A DNA stretch of 10,003 nt from Desulfobacterales bacterium (GTDB taxonomy: Bacteria > Desulfobacterota > Dissulfuribacteria > Dissulfuribacterales > JAMONC01): assembly GCA_027066725.1 (NCBI GenBank), contig JAMONC010000198.1, positions 1 through 10,003 of the forward strand, read 5' to 3'. A program made the translations under genes and the position numbers. This document shows, piece after piece, positions 6,076 through 10,003 of this stretch (position 1 is its first letter; the number at the start of each line of letters is the position of its first letter). The notes beneath the pieces were generated by a model. That model ran no database searches and was not told the origin of the DNA. It was given only the letters and a program-made list of their open reading frames with translations.

Positions 6076-6369
6076 CTATTCACCAATAAGTTTGTATTGC
6101 CCCCCCTTTATGCGTAGAGGTTTACCAAATACCAAGGCTTGAGCAACCAGGCGTCTGGCATGTGCTAAAATTCTTCCGTATGTTTGCCTTGATATACCCA
6201 TCAATTTTGCTGCTGCATCCTGTTCTAGACCTTCTACATCCGTTAGTCTTAGTGCTTCAAATCCATCTACAGGTAGTACTACTTCTGTTTTTTCTTGGAC
6301 ACCATGTGGTTTAAAAAAGGTAACTTTAGGTTCCTTACTGACTAAACGCCATTTTTTTGGTCTTGCCAT
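6076..6369 (-). CDS. DUF134 (UPF0251) family helix-turn-helix protein
   Basis: A 97-residue protein beginning MARPKKWR, the family's typical opening. VVLPVDGFEALRLTDVEGLEQ (30-50) leads into a helix-turn-helix, DAAAKLMGISRQTYGRILAHA (51-71), resembling sigma-70 region 4. A short basic C-terminus ends KGGQYKL. The family is common in anaerobes and often sits near small iron-molybdenum cofactor-type (NifX/NifB-like) proteins; none is visible here, so the regulated target is unknown. It is probably a DNA-binding regulator. The start is well supported by GGAGAGG five bases before the ATG. The gene is convergent with the GH57 gene and separated from hisC by a 197-base A+T-rich gap. It is complete compared with relatives of about 100 residues. 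Confidence 0.88.
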   Translation of the reverse strand: MARPKKWRLVSKEPKVTFFKPHGVQEKTEVVLPVDGFEALRLTDVEGLEQDAAAKLMGISRQTYGRILAHARRLVAQALVFGKPLRIKGGQYKLIGE

Positions 6370-6462
6370 GATTACCTCTCCCCATTTAAGAACTTGAAAA
6401 AATTATAAAAAATAAAAAAACAAAACTATAAAATATAAAACAATTTATATCCTAATTTTTAG

Positions 6463-6489
6463 TTTCTACAAATTTCAATCGTATGTCAA
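6463..6489 (-). promoter_or_regulatory. Possible promoter of the DUF134 gene
   Basis: On the minus strand a perfect TTGACA (6484-6489) is followed after 15 bases by TAGAAA (6463-6468). The spacer is short and the -10 weak. A TATAAA closer to the gene (6444-6449) has no good -35. Either would leave a long A+T-rich leader. Confidence 0.25.
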
Positions 6490-6493
6490 CTGG

Positions 6494-6515
6494 AATTTAA
6501 GAATAAACTTAAATT
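6494..6515. repeat. 8-bp inverted repeat between hisC and the DUF134 gene
   Basis: AATTTAAG (6494-6501) and CTTAAATT (6508-6515) are perfect reverse complements with a six-base loop. The T-rich run follows on the plus strand, whereas the likely reader (hisC) is on the minus strand, so it is not a good hisC terminator. It lies four bases from the TTGACA of the proposed DUF134 promoter. Function unclear. Confidence 0.35.
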
Positions 6516-6566
6516 TTTGTTATTTCGCTATATTATCTCGGCAAGACAGAAGAGATTTTTTACAAT

Positions 6567-7682
6567 TTATTTTTTTAATTTTTTTAATACATCTTTAAAG
6601 CAACTTATAAATTTTTTATTTTCATCTTCTGTTCCTATTGTTACTCTTATAAAATTAGTGAAGCCATAAGAGGACATAGATCTTATAATGACTCCTTTTT
6701 TAAGCATTTCTTCATATACAGTTTGAGCGTCTAAGGATATGTCAATTAATAAAAAGTTTGTATTTGTAGGATATACCTTGCAACCGAGCTTTTTTAATTG
6801 CTTTGATAAATAGTTAATTCCTTCCCATGTTAGTTGGAGAGTTTTTTCAAGGTGGGAAGTATCATTAAGGGCAGCTATAGCTGCTTTTTGAGCTAAGGTA
6901 TTCACGTTGAATGGTTGCCGTATGCGCTCAATATATGAGGCGATATTAGGATGCATTATACCATATCCAAGTCTTAATCCTGCAAGTCCATATGCTTTTG
7001 AAAAGGTTCTGAGAGTAATTATTCTGCTGTCTTTCCCTAGATATTCTAATCCTCTAGGAGTATCGTGATCTCTACAAAATTCCATATATGCTTCATCTAG
7101 AATAACCAATACATCTTCAGGAAGGTCATTTAAGAACTGAGAAAAATCTTTTTGTGAGATTGTGCTTCCAGTAGGATTGTTAGGATTGTCTAAAAATATT
7201 AATCTTGTCTTATCAGTAACGGATTTACTGATAGTAACTAAGTCATGACGAAAATTTTTTAATGGTACAATTATGTTTTCTCCGCCTACTGATTGAACCC
7301 TCTTCTTGTATACTAAAAAACTTGGATGGCTAGTAATACATTGAATAGATGGTTGTATAAATAATCGAATTAATAGATCAATGAGTTCATCTGAACCATT
7401 TCCTATTACAATTTGCTCTTGAGAAATTCCATACTTGTTTGATAGGGCCTCTTTAAGGTAAAATGCACTACCATCTGGATAACGATTGAGGTCTTTGGTT
7501 GCTAATTTTATAGCTTCTATGGCTTTAGGAGATGGACCTAAAGGGTTTTCATTGGATGCGAGTTTTATTGGATTTTTCACATTATATTGCCTTTCAAGTT
7601 CTTCAATAGGTTTACCTGGAGGATAAGGTATTAATTCCTTTATATAATTAGGTATATAGTTTTCAATAGGTAATCCTTCCAT
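6567..7682 (-). CDS. hisC: Histidinol-phosphate aminotransferase
   Basis: HisC is a PLP enzyme of histidine synthesis that converts imidazole acetol phosphate and glutamate to histidinol phosphate and 2-oxoglutarate. The 371-residue protein has the full class I/II aminotransferase set. This comprises SNENPLGPSP (43-52), GNGSDELID (94-102), DNPNNPTG (165-172) with Asn169, DEAY (196-199), and TFSKAYGLAGLRLGYG (226-241), where Lys229 is the PLP Schiff-base lysine and Arg237 the phosphate/carboxylate arginine. IRVTIG (344-349) is the C-terminal substrate block. It is full length for the family. The ATG at 7682 has GAGAGG about four bases upstream. It begins only 17 bases after the rng stop, so the two are co-transcribed. 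No other his gene is nearby. Related aminotransferases can be promiscuous, but HisC is the best call. Confidence 0.94.
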   Translation of the reverse strand: MEGLPIENYIPNYIKELIPYPPGKPIEELERQYNVKNPIKLASNENPLGPSPKAIEAIKLATKDLNRYPDGSAFYLKEALSNKYGISQEQIVIGNGSDELIDLLIRLFIQPSIQCITSHPSFLVYKKRVQSVGGENIIVPLKNFRHDLVTISKSVTDKTRLIFLDNPNNPTGSTISQKDFSQFLNDLPEDVLVILDEAYMEFCRDHDTPRGLEYLGKDSRIITLRTFSKAYGLAGLRLGYGIMHPNIASYIERIRQPFNVNTLAQKAAIAALNDTSHLEKTLQLTWEGINYLSKQLKKLGCKVYPTNTNFLLIDISLDAQTVYEEMLKKGVIIRSMSSYGFTNFIRVTIGTEDENKKFISCFKDVLKKLKK

Positions 7683-7699
7683 CTTTCCTCTCTATGTAT

Positions 7700-9217
7700 C
7701 TATATTTTTGTAACAATATGTTGTCCAGGTTCTATCTGGCTTACTGCTTCTATTATGATTTTAACACTGTTTTTATTTTCTAGTTCACATAAATTATGGC
7801 GTTTTAAGTTTAAGAGATAATTAACCACATTAGGAGATGCTTGTACAAGAATTTTTTCATGAGAATATTGAATATGGGTGGTGATACTTCTTATTTTGCG
7901 TAATATAGCAAGAGCTTCAGTTTCTGCTGATATTATAGAACCGCGGCCTTTACAATAGGGACACTGTTTAAAGGTTGCTAATTCGATAGGACTCCCTATT
8001 TTTTGTCTTACCATTTCAAGTAAACCAAACTTAGATATACCGCCAACTTCTGTTCTTGCTTTATCTTTTTTTAATACAGTTCTTAAGTGTTTTATTATCT
8101 GTCTTCTATGAGAAGCACTTTTCATATCTATGAAATCTATAACTATAAGCCCTCCTAAATCTCTGAGTCTTAATTGTCTAGCTATTTCTTGAGTGGCTTC
8201 AATATTTGTTTTAAGTGCGGTTTCTTCAAGGTCTTTTTCTTTTATATTTTTACCAGAATTTACATCTATGGCGACAAGGGCTTCGGTTGGTTCTATAACA
8301 ATAAATCCACCAGATGGAAGAGGAACAATAGGATTAAATATTTGTTCTATTTGGGTTTCAAGGTCATATAGATCAAATATAGGTTTTGAATCTTTGTAGT
8401 ATTTTACTTCTGGTAATTGTCTTTGTGATATTAATCTTAAAAAATTTCTTATTTTGTTATAACTACTGTGGTGATCTACAATAATTTCTTTTATTTCTGG
8501 CGTTAGATGATCTCTTAGGAATCTAATAATAATATCTCTGTCTTGATAGATTAAAGCTGGAGCTGAAAGAGTACGAGCTCTTTTTTTTAGTTCTTTCCAT
8601 AACCTTAACAAGTATCTTAAGTCTTTTTGGATGTCTCTTTTAGGAATCTTTTGAGAAGCTGTTCTAGCAATTAGTCCAACTCCACCAGGTAATTCTATAT
8701 CTTTTAATATACTTTTTAATCTTTTTCTTTCATTTTCATCTTCTATCTTTCTTGAAATACCAATGTGTTCAGTTCCTGGCATTAATACCAAATATCTACT
8801 TGGAATTGATAAATATGTAGTAACTGCAGCTCCTTTTAATGGAGTCTCTTCTTTCACAACTTGAACAATTAATTCTTCTCCTTTTTTTAGAAGTTCAGGG
8901 AGCTTTGAAATGTCTTCTATATATCCATAATATTCTGGATGAATTTCATCAAAAGGTAGATAAGCATTTCTAGAAAGCCCTATGTCAATGAATACTGCTT
9001 GAAGGCTAGGTTCAATATTTAAAATTTTACCTTTGTATATATTACCCCTTACTTGACTATGTGAGAGAGTCTCCAAAGAAAATCCCTCTAGGGAGCCATT
9101 TTCAACAAGGGCTATTCTACATTGTTCAGGCGGTTCTACATTAATAACTATTTTTATGTGAGTAGTTTCTTTATTTTTGTATCTATTACTTACTACATGG
9201 TTACTTTTAGGAGACAT
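7700..9217 (-). CDS. rng: Ribonuclease E/G family endoribonuclease
   Basis: This 505-residue protein is an RNase G-type enzyme (rRNA 5' maturation and mRNA decay) without the long C-terminal scaffold of RNase E. An S1-like RNA-binding domain covers about residues 55-135 (GNIYKGKILNIEPSLQAVFIDIG). The catalytic domain has AIDVNSG with Asp318 and VIDFIDM with Asp361. These match E. coli RNase E Asp303 and Asp346 with the same 43-residue spacing. The zinc-link CPYC (Cys419, Cys422) is also spaced exactly as Cys404/Cys407. The magnesium site and dimer-forming zinc link are thus intact. The first 20 residues are a polar extension before IKIVINV, where most relatives begin; no internal start codon replaces it. 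A GAGG lies about ten bases before the ATG. It is followed after 17 bases by hisC. Confidence 0.93.
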   Translation of the reverse strand: MSPKSNHVVSNRYKNKETTHIKIVINVEPPEQCRIALVENGSLEGFSLETLSHSQVRGNIYKGKILNIEPSLQAVFIDIGLSRNAYLPFDEIHPEYYGYIEDISKLPELLKKGEELIVQVVKEETPLKGAAVTTYLSIPSRYLVLMPGTEHIGISRKIEDENERKRLKSILKDIELPGGVGLIARTASQKIPKRDIQKDLRYLLRLWKELKKRARTLSAPALIYQDRDIIIRFLRDHLTPEIKEIIVDHHSSYNKIRNFLRLISQRQLPEVKYYKDSKPIFDLYDLETQIEQIFNPIVPLPSGGFIVIEPTEALVAIDVNSGKNIKEKDLEETALKTNIEATQEIARQLRLRDLGGLIVIDFIDMKSASHRRQIIKHLRTVLKKDKARTEVGGISKFGLLEMVRQKIGSPIELATFKQCPYCKGRGSIISAETEALAILRKIRSITTHIQYSHEKILVQASPNVVNYLLNLKRHNLCELENKNSVKIIIEAVSQIEPGQHIVTKI

Positions 9218-9273
9218 TTATGTTTAGCCTCATTTTTTATTACATCTTGTCATAAGACAACAAATTATATAGC

Positions 9274-9302
9274 TGTTTAACTATAAATAATGTTTGTGTC
9301 AA
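9274..9302 (-). promoter_or_regulatory. Possible promoter of the rng-hisC operon
   Basis: On the minus strand a perfect TTGACA (9297-9302) is followed after 17 bases by TAAACA (9274-9279), a modest -10. A better -10, TATAAT (9264-9269), is present but at 27 bases from this -35. Transcription would begin roughly 50 bases before the rng ATG, just inside the 72-bp repeat element. Confidence 0.35.
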
Positions 9303-9316
9303 TGAAAATGAAGAGA

Positions 9317-9388
9317 ATAGGGGACAGGTAATTTTGTAGGAATGCCGGGGAAATGAGAAGTTGAGGAGAAGGGCCACCTGTCCCCTAT
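9317..9388. repeat. 72-bp G+C-rich element with perfect 13-bp terminal inverted repeats
   Basis: ATAGGGGACAGGT (9317-9329) and ACCTGTCCCCTAT (9376-9388) are perfect reverse complements bounding a 46-base centre rich in purines. The element is about 50% G+C, while the flanks are strongly A+T-rich. It lies between the CGGC gene and rng. GGGGACAGG-type termini recur, as I recall, around REP-like or miniature elements associated with IS200/IS605-type (RAYT) transposases; no transposase is present here. It may be a non-autonomous insertion or a relic. It could also form a long hairpin in RNA read from the CGGC gene, for which no other terminator is visible. Confidence 0.65.
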
Positions 9389-9418
9389 GAGAGGGCTTTT
9401 TATACTATAATACAGATA

Positions 9419-9751
9419 CTAATGGGTCCAATCAAATATTTTTACATCATTTCCGATCTTTTTTATTACGGAAGCCTTCATTCCCTCAAAGTGAGGGCAT
9501 GGATAACCTATAGGATTCCCTCTGGTTATACATGAAGCAAAAACTATTGCTTCCGCCCCTTTTTCCAGCATTTTTTGTGCCCTTAAGGCAGCTTTTTTGC
9601 CTGGACAACCTCCACAGGTTACAAATCCTACAATTTCTACTGGACCGACTTCTTCAAAAGCTCCTTTTCCATTTTTAGCTACTCTGAAATCTCCTGTCCC
9701 TGGACAATAATCTTCTGTTTCGTGGCATCTAATAATTCCTACTTTTAACAT
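9419..9751 (-). CDS. CGGC domain protein
   Basis: A complete 110-residue protein of the CGGC domain family, found mainly in anaerobic bacteria and archaea and thought to bind metal or act in redox. The name motif is TCGGCPGK, with Cys46 and Cys49. Other family blocks are VGIIRCHETEDYCPGTGDF (4-22; Cys9, Cys16), the GAFEEVGPVEIVGF segment (30-43), ASCITRGNPIGYPCPHF (72-88; Cys74, Cys85, His87) and the terminal DWTH. All six cysteines lie in conserved blocks, so a metal or Fe-S site is plausible but not shown. The ATG at 9751 has AAGGAG seven bases upstream. A good promoter lies just ahead of it. Both neighbours have the same orientation but are separated by non-coding sequence, so it is probably monocistronic. 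Confidence 0.9.
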   Translation of the reverse strand: MLKVGIIRCHETEDYCPGTGDFRVAKNGKGAFEEVGPVEIVGFVTCGGCPGKKAALRAQKMLEKGAEAIVFASCITRGNPIGYPCPHFEGMKASVIKKIGNDVKIFDWTH

Positions 9752-9799
9752 AAGTCTGCTCCTTAGATGTCTATTTTGTAGTTAAAAAATATTTATAGC

Positions 9800-9828
9800 T
9801 TTATATAATAATTGAGAAAAAATTGCAA
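9800..9828 (-). promoter_or_regulatory. Sigma-70 type promoter of the CGGC gene
   Basis: On the minus strand TTGCAA (9823-9828) is followed after exactly 17 bases by TATAAA (9800-9805, five of six). The start would be near 9793, giving a leader of about 40 bases with AAGGAG before the ATG at 9751. The -35 overlaps a small hairpin (ATTGC/GCAAT with a four-base loop) that runs into T6 and could alternatively end the upstream gene. Confidence 0.5.
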
Positions 9829-9843
9829 TAGCAATAAAACAAA

Positions 9844-9862
9844 AAATATATGGCATATATTT
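9844..9862. promoter_or_regulatory. Operator-like palindrome upstream of the CGGC promoter
   Basis: AAATATATGGCATATATTT is a perfect palindrome with 9-bp arms around one central base. Its centre lies about 60 bases before the predicted CGGC transcription start, a common activator distance, and 18 bases past the stop of the upstream partial gene. It does not match FNR, CRP or HcpR consensus sites. Assignment as an operator is inference. Confidence 0.35.
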
Positions 9863-9879
9863 ATTATTAGATCTTTCGT

Positions 9880-10003
9880 TTATTTGATACAAAGAAAAGG
9901 GATATTATTATGAGGACAATATTTGACAATGTTTTTTTCTAAAAGTCTATTTATGTTTTTTTCTATTAGTTCTTTTTTAATGCCTAAACATACTGCTAAA
10001 TCT
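9880..10003 (-). CDS. C-terminal fragment of an unrecognised protein, possibly winged-helix
   Basis: Forty codons can be read from the window edge to TAA at 9880-9882: DLAVCLGIKKELIEKNIN, then RLLEKNIVKYCPHNNIPFLC, IK. The pattern 'DLA..LGI.KE.IEKNI.RLLEKNIVKY' resembles the recognition-helix end of a winged helix-turn-helix, where a sensor segment is followed by a 'rLlekgiV' turn. Two cysteines and a histidine follow (Cys-Pro-His...Cys). It may be a small transcription factor, possibly acting on the CGGC gene downstream. The fragment is short, so both coding status and fold are moderate guesses. The codon sequence stays open while the other minus-strand frame checked here meets a stop early. 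Confidence 0.5.
   Translation of the reverse strand, partial: DLAVCLGIKKELIEKNINRLLEKNIVKYCPHNNIPFLCIK

Noticed and set aside
6525..6560. Hairpin ATCTC/GAGAT after hisC as its terminator
   Set aside because: The stem is only 5 bp with a 12-base loop, and the T run follows on the plus strand, the wrong side for hisC.
8174..8399. Two overlapping plus-strand open frames opposite rng
   Set aside because: Both are antisense to the RNase catalytic region with its conserved Asp residues and show low-complexity Phe/Ser composition.
1..10003. CRISPR array, tRNA, riboswitch or defence island
   Set aside because: No regularly spaced repeats, cloverleaf, conserved aptamer core or defence-family gene was found on either strand.

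Overview
The window reads as ordinary chromosome from a low-G+C, Gram-negative, probably anaerobic and motile bacterium. Paired HDOD proteins, a CheD homologue, a DUF134 regulator, a CGGC-domain protein, a GH57 glucan enzyme and an rng-hisC operon together resemble Desulfobacterota (Desulfovibrionales-like). That placement is an inference from gene content, not from a phylogenetic marker. No tRNA, rRNA, CRISPR array, phage gene or transposase gene is visible, and no gene-free stretch exceeds about 200 bases.

Layout. Positions 1-211 (minus) hold the N-terminus of an exported protein with an ENKGQ motif, cut by the window edge. Positions 361-3746 are a minus-strand block. Its first transcribed unit is a CheD-like gene overlapping an HDOD gene by a GTGA junction. 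Next comes an unrecognised HExxH protein whose 3' end overlaps an FmdB-type zinc-ribbon gene closed by a clear intrinsic terminator. Last is a second HDOD gene with its own leader. A divergent intergenic region (3747-3927) separates this block from a plus-strand GH57 4-alpha-glucanotransferase/amylase gene (3928-6024). Convergent to it is a DUF134 helix-turn-helix regulator (6076-6369, minus). Then comes an RNase E/G - hisC operon (9217-6567, minus), a 72-bp G+C-rich inverted-repeat element, a CGGC-domain gene (9419-9751, minus), and the C-terminal 40 residues of a possible winged-helix protein at the right edge.

How the genes may work together. The cheD-HDOD unit is preceded by a flagellar-sigma (sigma-28)-like promoter, and the other HDOD gene by a weaker match, which points to a motility or signalling link. 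By hand alignment the CheD homologue lacks the Thr/Cys/His catalytic set of active CheD deamidases, so it is probably a binding module and not an enzyme. The two HDOD proteins differ in the last HD-superfamily metal ligand: Asp in one, Asn in the other. The remaining genes are housekeeping (RNA processing, histidine synthesis, glycogen or maltodextrin turnover) or small metal- and cysteine-rich proteins of unknown role. I see no convincing new defence or mobile system. The best leads are the degenerate CheD with its HDOD partner, the HExxH-FmdB coupled pair, and the 72-bp element.
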